In this document: piece by piece, positions 52,968 to 61,506 of the stretch
How positions within the stretch are numbered: the first letter of the stretch is position 1
How the letters are laid out: each line of letters starts with the position of its first letter
Made by a program: the position numbers and the translations under genes
The notes under the pieces: generated by a model
What the model was told of the DNA's origin: nothing
The model's database searches: none
What the model saw: only the letters and a program-made list of their open reading frames with translations
Origin: UBA970 sp039799785
Lineage (GTDB): Bacteria; Bacillota_I; Bacilli_A; RFN20; CAG-826
Reading direction: 5' to 3'
DNA: 64,000 nucleotides
NCBI GenBank assembly: GCA_039799785.1
Contig: JBDLRZ010000013.1
Coordinates: forward strand, 9,187-73,186

Positions 52968-53791
52968 TATTTTTTTACTTCCTTTAGCTCGAGTAATTCA
53001 CTGATCGCCATCTGTTGAATATTTAATTTAACCACTTTTTCCAATAATGAATTTTGAGAATAATCGGCTTCGCAAACAAAATTGACTCGTTCATCTTGAA
53101 TTAAAAGTTTTGCTTTCTCGATATGACCTTTTGAATAAACTGCAATTGATTTACCACCATGTTCTTTGGCCATTAGCATAGCAGGCACATCCGTTAATCC
53201 ATCCCCAATGTAAATGAGGTTACGATATTTGATACGCTTTTCTTTAGTTCTTTCGTTTACTTTGTCATCTTCAGATTGGTTTAAAATTCCCTTGGCAATT
53301 CTAAAAAAATATTGTGTTTTCATTGTGTAATTAATGGCTATTTTTGGCCAGATTGCCTCATGAGAATCTTGAGAAAACAAAAACTCACAACCAAAAATTT
53401 TAGTAAACTCTTTCGCAATTTTTGTGCCATCAATAATTTCTTTAGTTCCTGAAGTAATAATGTAATGCTCAACCTCTACACCTTGACTGTCAGCAAAATT
53501 TTTAATTCTTTTAAACCAGGTTTCTAAACCAGGAAAAAATTTCACGCGATTACCAAGAGAAAACAAATATTCCTTCGTAAGCTTAATGCCTCGTTTTTTA
53601 CTTTCCTCTATCATCATGTACATATAAGAGAGGATTTTTTCCATACCAGTCTTTATAGAATTTTGATTTGTTTTTTCCCAAAATTCTTCTGGTTTCATAC
53701 CTAAAGAAGGGATAAAACTGAAATTTTGTAAGTCCTCAATTGCCAATGTGCGATCAAAATCATAAATAATTCCAATAATGGGTTTTTTCAT
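52967..53791 (-). CDS. HAD-superfamily phosphatase
   Basis: A 274-residue haloacid-dehalogenase-fold hydrolase. Motif I is YDFDRTL (nucleophile and acid Asp), motif II IITSGT, motif IV GDGLTDVPAM. A cap of about 70 residues follows motif I. Substrate unknown. Leading gene of the operon: TAGAAT ends 6 nt before the ATG, predicting a leaderless mRNA. Confidence 0.85.
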   Translation of the reverse strand: MKKPIIGIIYDFDRTLAIEDLQNFSFIPSLGMKPEEFWEKTNQNSIKTGMEKILSYMYMMIEESKKRGIKLTKEYLFSLGNRVKFFPGLETWFKRIKNFADSQGVEVEHYIITSGTKEIIDGTKIAKEFTKIFGCEFLFSQDSHEAIWPKIAINYTMKTQYFFRIAKGILNQSEDDKVNERTKEKRIKYRNLIYIGDGLTDVPAMLMAKEHGGKSIAVYSKGHIEKAKLLIQDERVNFVCEADYSQNSLLEKVVKLNIQQMAISELLELKEVKK

Positions 53792-53797
53792 AGTTTT

Positions 53798-53803
53798 ATT
53801 CTA
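53798..53803 (-). promoter_or_regulatory. -10 box for leaderless HAD-ispD operon
   Basis: On the minus strand TAGAAT is followed by exactly 6 nt and the ATG at 53791. No Shine-Dalgarno. The -35 region is weak. Confidence 0.5.
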
Positions 53804-53887
53804 CCATAAAACACTTAAACATAAGATAAAATTACGCTAATATCACGATTTCTTAAGATTTTTGAATATTAATTTAACCCAAGGTAA

Positions 53888-53916
53888 ATGTCAAAAAAAT
53901 GCAATTATGTTATAAT
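53888..53916 (+). promoter_or_regulatory. Promoter of the LemA-like gene
   Basis: ATGTCA (53888-53893), 17-nt spacer, perfect TATAAT (53911-53916). The start codon at 53926 lies 9 nt later, so the leader is about 3 nt and the TTGGAG sequence would be mostly outside the mRNA. Confidence 0.6.
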
Positions 53917-53925
53917 TTTGGAGTC

Positions 53926-54453
53926 ATGGAACCCTTAGAAATTCTCGTATTAGTGGTCATTGTTATCATAGGAATTTATTTAACTCTATCTATTTTCTTT
54001 GCCTTTCAAATGCGAAGTTTTTATACACAATTATCCAAAAGAAAGGATGCAATTGATGTTTTAACCGCGCAAAAATATGATCTTCTGAGAATGATTGGTA
54101 AATTATTTGTTCGTCATCAAATTGATGTCCCCCAAGAATTTATTCTTTCAAAAAGACCTCGGTTTGAAGATACACTTCAAAACATCAAGGATACTGAACG
54201 AACCATCGTGAAAAGTTTTTTAGTTCAGACTTCACAAGCACTCTTTTATTACGGTGAACAAAATCAAGCATTATCAGTCAATCCTGAATATGTTTCTTTG
54301 AAGAAATCCTTAGCTGAAATTGATGAATTGTTCCGAAAACAAGTTGCAATTTTTAATGCATTAGCGACCAATTACAATTGGTGGCAAAAATTCATTTTAT
54401 ACCGATGGGTATCGCTTCTTTTTAGACATCAAATCAAAGAATTAATTTCGTAA
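53926..54453 (+). CDS. LemA-like membrane protein
   Basis: A 175-residue protein with one N-terminal transmembrane helix (EILVLVVIVIIGIYLTLSIFF) and a helical-bundle rest. The RKDAIDVLTAQKYDLLRMIG segment and later FRKQVAIFNALATNYN resemble the LemA fold, whose function is unknown. The ATG at 53926 is chosen; an upstream in-frame ATG at 53899 lies before the -10 box. gpmI follows after 16 nt. Confidence 0.65.
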   Translation: MEPLEILVLVVIVIIGIYLTLSIFFAFQMRSFYTQLSKRKDAIDVLTAQKYDLLRMIGKLFVRHQIDVPQEFILSKRPRFEDTLQNIKDTERTIVKSFLVQTSQALFYYGEQNQALSVNPEYVSLKKSLAEIDELFRKQVAIFNALATNYNWWQKFILYRWVSLLFRHQIKELIS

Positions 54454-54469
54454 AAAAAGAGGAATTTAT

Positions 54470-56065
54470 ATGAAAAAGCCTGTAATTCTTGTCATCATGG
54501 ATGGTTATGGTATTCGAAAAGAAACGTATGGTAATGCCATTGCCAAAGCTAAGAAACCTAATCTTGATCGATATTTTGCAAAATATCCCTACACTCAAAT
54601 TCAAGCCTCTGGTTTAAACGTTGGATTACCCGATGGTCAGATGGGTAACTCTGAGGTAGGTCATCTTAATATTGGTGCAGGAAGAATCGTATACCAATCC
54701 CTAACCCTTATAGACCAAGCGATCAAAGACGGGACTTTTTATCAAAACAAAAAGTATTTATCGGCGATGGAATGGGCAAAATCTAAAGGAAAAAAACTTC
54801 ATATTATTGGATTGGTTTCGGATGGTGGCGTTCATTCTCATTTAACGCATCTTCAAGCCATCATTAAGCTTGCCGCAAAACAAGAAGTTCCGAATGTTTA
54901 TTTCCACGCACTTATGGATGGTCGCGATGTTGCCCCTCAACTTGGGGAAAACTATATCAAGACTTTATTGAGCACGATGCAGGAATATAAAACGGGTCAA
55001 CTTGCTTCTATCGGTGGTCGATATTATGCGATGGATCGAGATAAAAACCTTAATCGAGTTGCAAAAGCTTATGATGTCATGGTTGAACATCGAGGTCCTA
55101 GTTTCAAGGATTATCGCCAATACTTTAAAGATCAATATCAAAACCTTCCCAAAGAAGGTAAAGATCCAAGTGATGAATTTTTAATTCCCGCTTTTGCTGA
55201 GGGCGTACAAGGTAAGATTGAAGATGGCGATGCCGTTATCTTCATGAACTTTAGACCTGATCGCGCGATTCAATTTTGTACGCTTTTGACCAATCCTACT
55301 TTTTATTCGAACCCCCCAATAAAAGAAGGTAAACCATCATGGGTAGCTTATCAACCAACAAAATCACTTCAAAATATCATGCTAATCCAAACCATGAAGT
55401 ATGCAGATTCTGTGAAAGGTGAAATTGCTTTTAAATTACCAAGTTTGGATAACACGCTTGGACCTTGGTTAGCTTCGCATGGAAAATCACAATTAAGGGT
55501 TGCCGAAACCGAAAAGTATCCTCACGTCACTTTTTTCTTCGATGGAACAATCAATTATGATGGTGTAGAAAAACCAGAATTACCAGGCTCGAGAAGGGTG
55601 CTCATCAATTCACCTAAAGTTGCCACCTATGACCTTCAACCAGAAATGAGCGCTTATGAAGTTCGAGATGCAGTCATGAAAGAATTGAATAAAGGTGATC
55701 TTGATGTTGTCATCATTAATTATGCAAATTGCGACATGGTCGGACACACAGCAGTAGAAAAAGCTGTTATTAAATCCGTTGAAGTTGTCGATGAATGTGT
55801 TGGATCCATTATCGATTGGTGTGATCGTCATGGTGGAAAACTAATCGTAACCGCTGACCATGGAAATGCAGATCAAATTCTAACCGAAGATGGTAAGCCT
55901 CATACTGCTCACACTACCAATTTAGTTCCGGTCTGCATTAATATTCCAGGCCTGCGTTTAATGCCGACAGGTGGTAAATTAGGTAACCTTGCTCCTACCA
56001 TCCTTGATCTACTAGGATTAGAAAAACCTATTGAAATGACCGAGAAAAGTCTTATTATTAAGTAA
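54470..56065 (+). CDS. gpmI: Cofactor-independent phosphoglycerate mutase
   Basis: A 531-residue manganese-dependent glycolytic mutase of the alkaline-phosphatase superfamily. MDGYGI binds metal, the nucleophilic Ser lies in GNSEVGHLNIGAGR, and TADHGNADQ and HTAHTTNLVP supply further ligands. AGAGGAA precedes the ATG. The downstream peptidase gene begins with its own ribosome-binding site, probably in the same transcript. Confidence 0.96.
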   Translation: MKKPVILVIMDGYGIRKETYGNAIAKAKKPNLDRYFAKYPYTQIQASGLNVGLPDGQMGNSEVGHLNIGAGRIVYQSLTLIDQAIKDGTFYQNKKYLSAMEWAKSKGKKLHIIGLVSDGGVHSHLTHLQAIIKLAAKQEVPNVYFHALMDGRDVAPQLGENYIKTLLSTMQEYKTGQLASIGGRYYAMDRDKNLNRVAKAYDVMVEHRGPSFKDYRQYFKDQYQNLPKEGKDPSDEFLIPAFAEGVQGKIEDGDAVIFMNFRPDRAIQFCTLLTNPTFYSNPPIKEGKPSWVAYQPTKSLQNIMLIQTMKYADSVKGEIAFKLPSLDNTLGPWLASHGKSQLRVAETEKYPHVTFFFDGTINYDGVEKPELPGSRRVLINSPKVATYDLQPEMSAYEVRDAVMKELNKGDLDVVIINYANCDMVGHTAVEKAVIKSVEVVDECVGSIIDWCDRHGGKLIVTADHGNADQILTEDGKPHTAHTTNLVPVCINIPGLRLMPTGGKLGNLAPTILDLLGLEKPIEMTEKSLIIK

Positions 56066-56089
56066 ATGCATTTGCATGGAGGCAAAAAA

Positions 56090-57799
56090 ATGACAAAAGT
56101 ACTCAAATTTAGTGAATATCCATTACACTTACCCAAATTTCCTAAGCTTGAAAAGAAATTTAACTCGTTAATTTCCGAATTTGAATCTGCTCCTAATGCT
56201 CAATTCCAACGCCGTATCATGAATAAAATTGGTAAATTCTTTGATGAAATTCAAACTGACTTTACCATTATTACAACACGGCATTCTATTGATACCCGTG
56301 ATGAAACTTACAAGAAAGCGAACGATCTAGTTAATGAAGTTGGACCGATGGTACAAGGTTTAGGAAACCGCTACTCTAAATCTGTTTTGGCTAGTAAGCA
56401 TCGCGTTGAATTAGAAAAATTAGTTGGCTCTTTTTTATTCAAAAAATTAGAATTAGCCGCTAAAACCTTTGATCAGAAAATCCTTCAAGACTTACAAGAA
56501 GAAAACAAATTAACAACCGAATATGATGCCTTGATGGCAAGTGCTCAAATTCCATTTGATGGTGGCACTTATAATCTTTCACAAATGGGAAAATTCGCTG
56601 TTAGTAAAGATCGTGACATTCGCAAAAGAGCCAGTAAAGCAGTTGAAAATTGGATGGCTGAAAAAGAACAACCACTTGCAGACATTTACAGTAAATTAGT
56701 GACTTTAAGACATGGAATGGCAAAGAAACTAGGTTATCCTTCGTTTACCCATATGGCATATGACCGAATGGGCAGAACGGATTATGGTCCAAAAGAAGTG
56801 AAATCCTATCGCGATCAAATTTTTGAATCCGTTGTTCCACTATCCAATAAACTCATTCGCCAACAAATTAAGCGAATCGATGTGCCAGCTCCAAAGTTCT
56901 ATGACTTAGCGATTCAATTCAAAGATGGAAACGCCACCCCAAAAGGTGATAAAAACTATCTAGTTAACGCTGCCTTGAAGATGTATAGCAAAATGGGCCA
57001 AGAAATTGGTGAATTCTTCCAAGCGATGGTCACTCAAGAATTATTAGATTTAGAAGCAAAACCTGGTAAGCGTGGTGGAGGTTATATGACCTTCTTCCCT
57101 CGTTATCAAATGCCATTTGTCTTCTCTAACTTCAATGGCACCGCAGGTGATGTTGATGTCTTAACCCATGAAATCGGTCACGCATTCCAAGGTTACATGT
57201 CTAGAAAAATTAAGCCAGTTGAATATCGAGATCCAACCATGGAAGAAGCAGAAATTCATTCGATGTCTATGGAATTTTTCGCCACTCCTTACATGGAATC
57301 CTTCTTTAAAGAAGATAAAGATAAATACTTATTTGGACATTTAGAAGGTGCGATTAACTTCTTACCATATGGTGTTACCGTTGATGAATTTCAACATTGG
57401 GTTTATGACAATCCTACTGCCACGCATGATCAACGTTGTGCTAAATGGCGCGAAATTGAAATGAAGTATACCCCATATAAGAAATACACAGGTTTCCCAC
57501 TTTACGAAAAGGGCACACGTTGGATGCGCCAATCTCACATCTATGGTGCACCATTTTATTACATTGATTACACATTAGCCCAAGTGATCGCATTGCAGTT
57601 CTTAGGCTTAATGAAGAAAAATCATGAAAAAGCTTGGAAGAAGTATGTCAAGGTTTGTTCGTTAGGTGGTAAGTATCCATTTACGCAACTTTTAGACAAG
57701 GCAAAGTTAAAGAATCCATTCCTCGAAGGAACCATTAAGAAAACGTTTAGACCTGTTAAAAAGATTTTAAAGACTTACGGCGAATCTTTTAAAGCCTAA
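56090..57799 (+). CDS. M3-family oligoendopeptidase (PepF-like)
   Basis: A 569-residue zinc metallopeptidase. HEIGHAFQGY supplies the zinc His pair and catalytic Glu, and EAEIHSMSMEFF the third ligand. Members degrade cytosolic oligopeptides. The ATG at 56090 has GGAGG 7 nt upstream; a start at 56066 in frame would run over that site. A strong terminator follows the gene. Confidence 0.92.
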   Translation: MTKVLKFSEYPLHLPKFPKLEKKFNSLISEFESAPNAQFQRRIMNKIGKFFDEIQTDFTIITTRHSIDTRDETYKKANDLVNEVGPMVQGLGNRYSKSVLASKHRVELEKLVGSFLFKKLELAAKTFDQKILQDLQEENKLTTEYDALMASAQIPFDGGTYNLSQMGKFAVSKDRDIRKRASKAVENWMAEKEQPLADIYSKLVTLRHGMAKKLGYPSFTHMAYDRMGRTDYGPKEVKSYRDQIFESVVPLSNKLIRQQIKRIDVPAPKFYDLAIQFKDGNATPKGDKNYLVNAALKMYSKMGQEIGEFFQAMVTQELLDLEAKPGKRGGGYMTFFPRYQMPFVFSNFNGTAGDVDVLTHEIGHAFQGYMSRKIKPVEYRDPTMEEAEIHSMSMEFFATPYMESFFKEDKDKYLFGHLEGAINFLPYGVTVDEFQHWVYDNPTATHDQRCAKWREIEMKYTPYKKYTGFPLYEKGTRWMRQSHIYGAPFYYIDYTLAQVIALQFLGLMKKNHEKAWKKYVKVCSLGGKYPFTQLLDKAKLKNPFLEGTIKKTFRPVKKILKTYGESFKA

Positions 57800-57817
57800 A
57801 TCGATAGAATCAAAAGA

Positions 57818-57848
57818 AAAACTTAAGGCTATCACCTTAAGTTTTTTT
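57818..57848 (+). terminator. Rho-independent terminator after the M3 peptidase
   Basis: Stem AAAACTTAAGG / CCTTAAGTTTT with a 6-nt loop, ending in seven T residues. Confidence 0.92.
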
Positions 57849-57919
57849 ATTTTTCAAACATAGCAAATAGGAAATTGAATTGTCAAGAAAATCATTTAAT
57901 TTTTTCTAGATAAATTCTC

Positions 57920-57949
57920 TTTACAATTGTTTCTCTATGGTATTATAAA
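57920..57949 (+). promoter_or_regulatory. Candidate promoter of the sugar-type ABC operon
   Basis: TTTACA (57920-57925), 18-nt spacer, TATAAA (57944-57949); TATTAT at 57941-57946 is an alternative -10. The leader of about 28 nt contains GGAGG. Confidence 0.5.
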
Positions 57950-57954
57950 ACCAT
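57937..57954. promoter_or_regulatory. 18-bp palindrome over the -10, possible operator
   Basis: ATGGTATTATAAAACCAT is symmetrical at eight of nine base pairs and covers the -10 box of the ABC operon, a typical repressor position. Confidence 0.4.
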
Positions 57955-57983
57955 AACTTATTTATATATCTGGAGGCTCATGC

Positions 57984-59558
57984 ATGGAAGTAAGATTAGA
58001 AAACTTAACCAAAGTTTTTGAAAGTAAAAATTCTGCCCGAACTATTGCTGTCAATCAATTTAATTTTACCATTCCAGATGGCAAACTCGTAGGTCTTTTA
58101 GGGCCTTCAGGATGTGGTAAGTCAACGACTTTGTACATGATTTCTGGCTTACTATATCCAACTCATGGAAGAATCTTCTTTGGTGATGAAGATGTCACTG
58201 AACTCTCTCCAGAACAACGTGGCATTGGTTTAGTCTTTCAGAATTATGCACTTTATCCACATATGACTGTCAGAAAAAATATTTTGTTCCCTTTGGAAAA
58301 CATGAATCTTAAAAAGAAGGCGATTGAAGATGCTATACAGCTTGCAAATATCACCATTTCACCTAAAGAAGCAAAACGTTATTATCAATTCGTCAAAGAA
58401 AGCACAAGTTTAAAAAATAAATTTAAACGTTTAGAAAGCGAAGCAAAAGCCGTTTATCAATCCAAATTAATTGATTTAGCAAAAGCAAAACAACTAAAAG
58501 AAACATCGAAAACGTCTCATGCATCACTTCAACAAGCGTTTAAAGAACAAGTAAAAGATTTTAAAACACAATATGAAAAAGAATTGTTAAAAATCAGTCC
58601 TGAAAATCTTAAAGATCTCGTTTCAAAAATGAACGATGCTTATGCTGCAATCGAAAAGCCATATTTAAAACAAAAACAATCGCTGAAGTTACAATTGTTA
58701 TTAAATCCGATGAATTGGTTTCATTTTAATGATCACTTCTGGAAAGCATTAAAACCAATCGTTCCTGAAACCATTAAACAAGTAGAAGAAGCGCGTTATA
58801 AAGACTACCAAAAATTGATGCATGATGAAGCAGTTGCGATGGCTAAGTTAGTGGGAATTGAGGACCAGCTAAACAAGCGACCCGCACAATTATCAGGTGG
58901 TCAGCAACAACGTGTTGCCATCGCTAGAGCCTTAGTTAAAAAACCCAAAGTTCTCTTACTTGATGAACCTTTATCGAACCTAGATGCTCGCCTAAGACTT
59001 CAAACTAGAGAAGAAATTAAGCGTATTCAAAAAGAAATTGGTATTACAACTGTCTTCGTCACCCACGATCAAGAAGAGGCGATGTCCATTTCAGATGAAA
59101 TCGTATTGATGAATTTTGGGGCTGAACAACAAAAAGGAAATCCCCAAGACGTTTATAATCAGCCTGCTAACTTATTTGTTGCTAAATTTTTAGGCACACC
59201 TCAACTCAATCTATATCAAGGTACTTTAAAGAGTGGAAAAGTCATGCTCCAAGATCAAGTTGTCTTCGAATCTAGCGCCCTCAAAAATAAGTCCATGGAT
59301 GAAGTCTTGATTGGCGTTCGTCCTGAAGGATATGAAATGGATGAAAAAGGGACCCTCACTCTTCAACCACAATTTATTGAAATGATAGGAAGGGATGTCT
59401 CACTCGTGGCAAGCCATCCTCAAGCCCAAACACCAAGTATTCGCATTATTTTAAATAGCGATGACTTTTCAGTCAAACCTAAGCAATCAATCAAGGTTAA
59501 ATTGAAACCACATAAAACTTTTATTTTTGAAAAAGCGACGGGTCGGAGATTAGCATAA
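57984..59558 (+). CDS. Carbohydrate-type ABC transporter ATPase with large helical insertion
   Basis: A 524-residue MalK/UgpC/MsmK-type ATPase. Walker A is GPSGCGKST (40-48), Q-loop Gln 86, signature LSGGQ (303-307), Walker B LLLDEP, D-loop SNLD and switch His in VTHDQEE; a C-terminal TOBE-type regulatory domain follows. Between Q-loop and signature there are about 215 residues instead of about 50. The extra 165 (about 120-283) are Lys/Glu/Gln-rich and look helical to coiled-coil. From memory, Mycoplasma homologues in comparable operons are also unusually long. TAATG overlap with the permease gene. Confidence 0.88.
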   Translation: MEVRLENLTKVFESKNSARTIAVNQFNFTIPDGKLVGLLGPSGCGKSTTLYMISGLLYPTHGRIFFGDEDVTELSPEQRGIGLVFQNYALYPHMTVRKNILFPLENMNLKKKAIEDAIQLANITISPKEAKRYYQFVKESTSLKNKFKRLESEAKAVYQSKLIDLAKAKQLKETSKTSHASLQQAFKEQVKDFKTQYEKELLKISPENLKDLVSKMNDAYAAIEKPYLKQKQSLKLQLLLNPMNWFHFNDHFWKALKPIVPETIKQVEEARYKDYQKLMHDEAVAMAKLVGIEDQLNKRPAQLSGGQQQRVAIARALVKKPKVLLLDEPLSNLDARLRLQTREEIKRIQKEIGITTVFVTHDQEEAMSISDEIVLMNFGAEQQKGNPQDVYNQPANLFVAKFLGTPQLNLYQGTLKSGKVMLQDQVVFESSALKNKSMDEVLIGVRPEGYEMDEKGTLTLQPQFIEMIGRDVSLVASHPQAQTPSIRIILNSDDFSVKPKQSIKVKLKPHKTFIFEKATGRRLA

Positions 59559-60484
59559 TGTTAGATCACAAGCGCGATCTTAAAGCGTGGTTATATCTGA
59601 TCATACCTTTATTTCTTCTTACTATTTTTACGTTTTATCCATTAATAAAAACCTTCTTAATTTCTTTATTTTCAGAATATAATGCACTCACGGATGACTT
59701 TGGACGATACTTTGATTTCTACGCTTATACAGCGATTTTTAACGATCGTTTTTTCATGAATGCATTAAGCAATACCTTGGTCATTGTTTTTGTTTCAGTT
59801 CCAGCATCTACCGTCCTGGCTCTACTGATAGCCGTGAGTTTAAATTCGATAAAACCATTACAAAAAATATTTCAAACGATCTTTTTTATCCCTTATGTCA
59901 CCAATGCTCTTGCGATTGGGATGGTATTTAATGTGATGTTTTCTCATCCCTTAGTTGGTGGTGTTGCCGCAGAGGGCTTAATCAATACATTGTTTCAAAC
60001 GGCCATTGATTGGGTCGGCCCAACTGCAACTGTAGAACGTTGGAGAACTGTGGTTTTGGTCTACACCATCTGGAGCGCATTGCCCTTTAAAATTCTTGTC
60101 TTTATAGGCGGTCTACAAAATATTTCTAAACAATATTACGATGCAGCGAAAATTGATGCAGCACCGAAATGGAAAGTGATGACAAGAATCACCATTCCTT
60201 TATTGTCACCAATTATCAGCTACATTCTCATCACTTCATTTATTGGATCGTTTAAAGCTTATGAATCAGTATTATCGGTCGTAGGTAGTGTCGGTAGAAG
60301 TTTAGATCGTAACCGGTGGACAGCGGTTGCATACGTCTATGACAAAATTGGTATTTCAGGTTTAGATATCAATAACATTTCTTACTATTCTAGAGGAGCT
60401 GCTGCGGCTGTTGTTTTATTTTTCATCATTATGATTTTTACTTTTTTGAATTTGTATATTTCAAAAAAGACCGTTCATTATTAA
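59558..60484 (+). CDS. ABC transporter permease, MalF/UgpA type
   Basis: A 308-residue inner-membrane subunit with six hydrophobic segments. The cytoplasmic EAA-loop is YYDAAKIDAAPKWKVMTRITIPLLSP, which docks on the ATPase. A charged N-terminus (DHKRDLKAW) precedes the first helix. Translationally coupled to the ATPase and 10 nt before the second permease gene. Confidence 0.9.
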   Translation: MLDHKRDLKAWLYLIIPLFLLTIFTFYPLIKTFLISLFSEYNALTDDFGRYFDFYAYTAIFNDRFFMNALSNTLVIVFVSVPASTVLALLIAVSLNSIKPLQKIFQTIFFIPYVTNALAIGMVFNVMFSHPLVGGVAAEGLINTLFQTAIDWVGPTATVERWRTVVLVYTIWSALPFKILVFIGGLQNISKQYYDAAKIDAAPKWKVMTRITIPLLSPIISYILITSFIGSFKAYESVLSVVGSVGRSLDRNRWTAVAYVYDKIGISGLDINNISYYSRGAAAAVVLFFIIMIFTFLNLYISKKTVHY

Positions 60485-60494
60485 GGAGTTTGAT

Positions 60495-61439
60495 ATGGCA
60501 CAAGCAATTCAATTAAGAAACAATCAAAACTATCAATTTGATCAAAAACTAAAAATTCAAAGAACAGGTCAATTATTTCGAAATGTAGTGCTTTATACTT
60601 TTTTAACCGTGATGGCCTTCGTGGTGATTGTTCCTTTTTATTGGATGTTGAATGTTTCCTTTCAAAGTAGCAATGAAGTATTGAACTCATTAAATGTAAG
60701 TTTTTTTCCAAAAGTATTTTCTCCACAAAACTATACGAATGTGTTTCTTTATAGTTCCGCGGCTCAAGGAAATATTGATTTTAGCCGCTATTTGTTTAAC
60801 ACAATCCTCGTTGCTTTTTTTACAACTTTAGGTGGTACGTTCTTTTCAATTCTTGTGGCATTTGCCCTGGCAAGGTTAAATTTCAAAGGTCGGGATTTGA
60901 TCTTCACCATTCTCCTTGCAACAATGATGATTCCTGGCGAAATGCTTGTGATTTCCAATTTCGTTACCGTTTCTAGATTAGGATGGGTGAATGCTAATAA
61001 CGCAGGCTCCTATTTAGCAGTCATCATTCCGTTTTTGGTTTCCATTTTTCACATTTACTTATTAAGACAAACGTTTAAACAAATTCCTAATGAACTTTAT
61101 TACGCAGCTAAAGTTGATGGTTGTACGGACTTTAAGTATCTTTGGAAAGTCATGGTCCCAATGGCAAAGTCCTCTATTGTCACGATTGTCATCTTAAGAA
61201 TCATGGGTACGTGGAATGCTTATATTTGGCAAGACATCGTTGCCAACGAAAAATATAAATTGGTGACCACTTGGTTACGAAGCTCATTTGTAGACTTAGC
61301 GGACACAGGGTCAGGTCGAGTGCTAACGAATTATCAAATGGCTGCAACGGTCATCGTAACGGTGCCACTTTTATTACTGTTTATTTTCTTTAGAAAGTAC
61401 ATCATGAGTGGGGTTTCTCGCAGTGGTGTTAAGGGTTAA
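60495..61439 (+). CDS. ABC transporter permease, MalG/UgpE type
   Basis: A 314-residue second permease. Six hydrophobic segments; the EAA-loop is YYAAKVDGCTDFKYLWKVMVPMAKS. AAGGAG lies upstream of the ATG. The last codons include one copy of a TTAACAA repeat present three times before the binding-protein gene. Confidence 0.9.
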   Translation: MAQAIQLRNNQNYQFDQKLKIQRTGQLFRNVVLYTFLTVMAFVVIVPFYWMLNVSFQSSNEVLNSLNVSFFPKVFSPQNYTNVFLYSSAAQGNIDFSRYLFNTILVAFFTTLGGTFFSILVAFALARLNFKGRDLIFTILLATMMIPGEMLVISNFVTVSRLGWVNANNAGSYLAVIIPFLVSIFHIYLLRQTFKQIPNELYYAAKVDGCTDFKYLWKVMVPMAKSSIVTIVILRIMGTWNAYIWQDIVANEKYKLVTTWLRSSFVDLADTGSGRVLTNYQMAATVIVTVPLLLLFIFFRKYIMSGVSRSGVKG

Positions 61440-61469
61440 CAATTTCTTAACAAAAACCTCTCTTAACAA
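61436..61469. repeat. Three TTAACAA direct repeats before the binding-protein gene
   Basis: Copies at 61436-61442, 61447-61453 and 61463-61469 lie just upstream of the -10 candidate TATAAT (61483-61488). They may be regulator contacts, or simply AT-rich coincidence. Confidence 0.3.
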
Positions 61470-61506
61470 TTCTTCATCATGTTATAATTTTTGAGGAGGA
61501 AAATGA

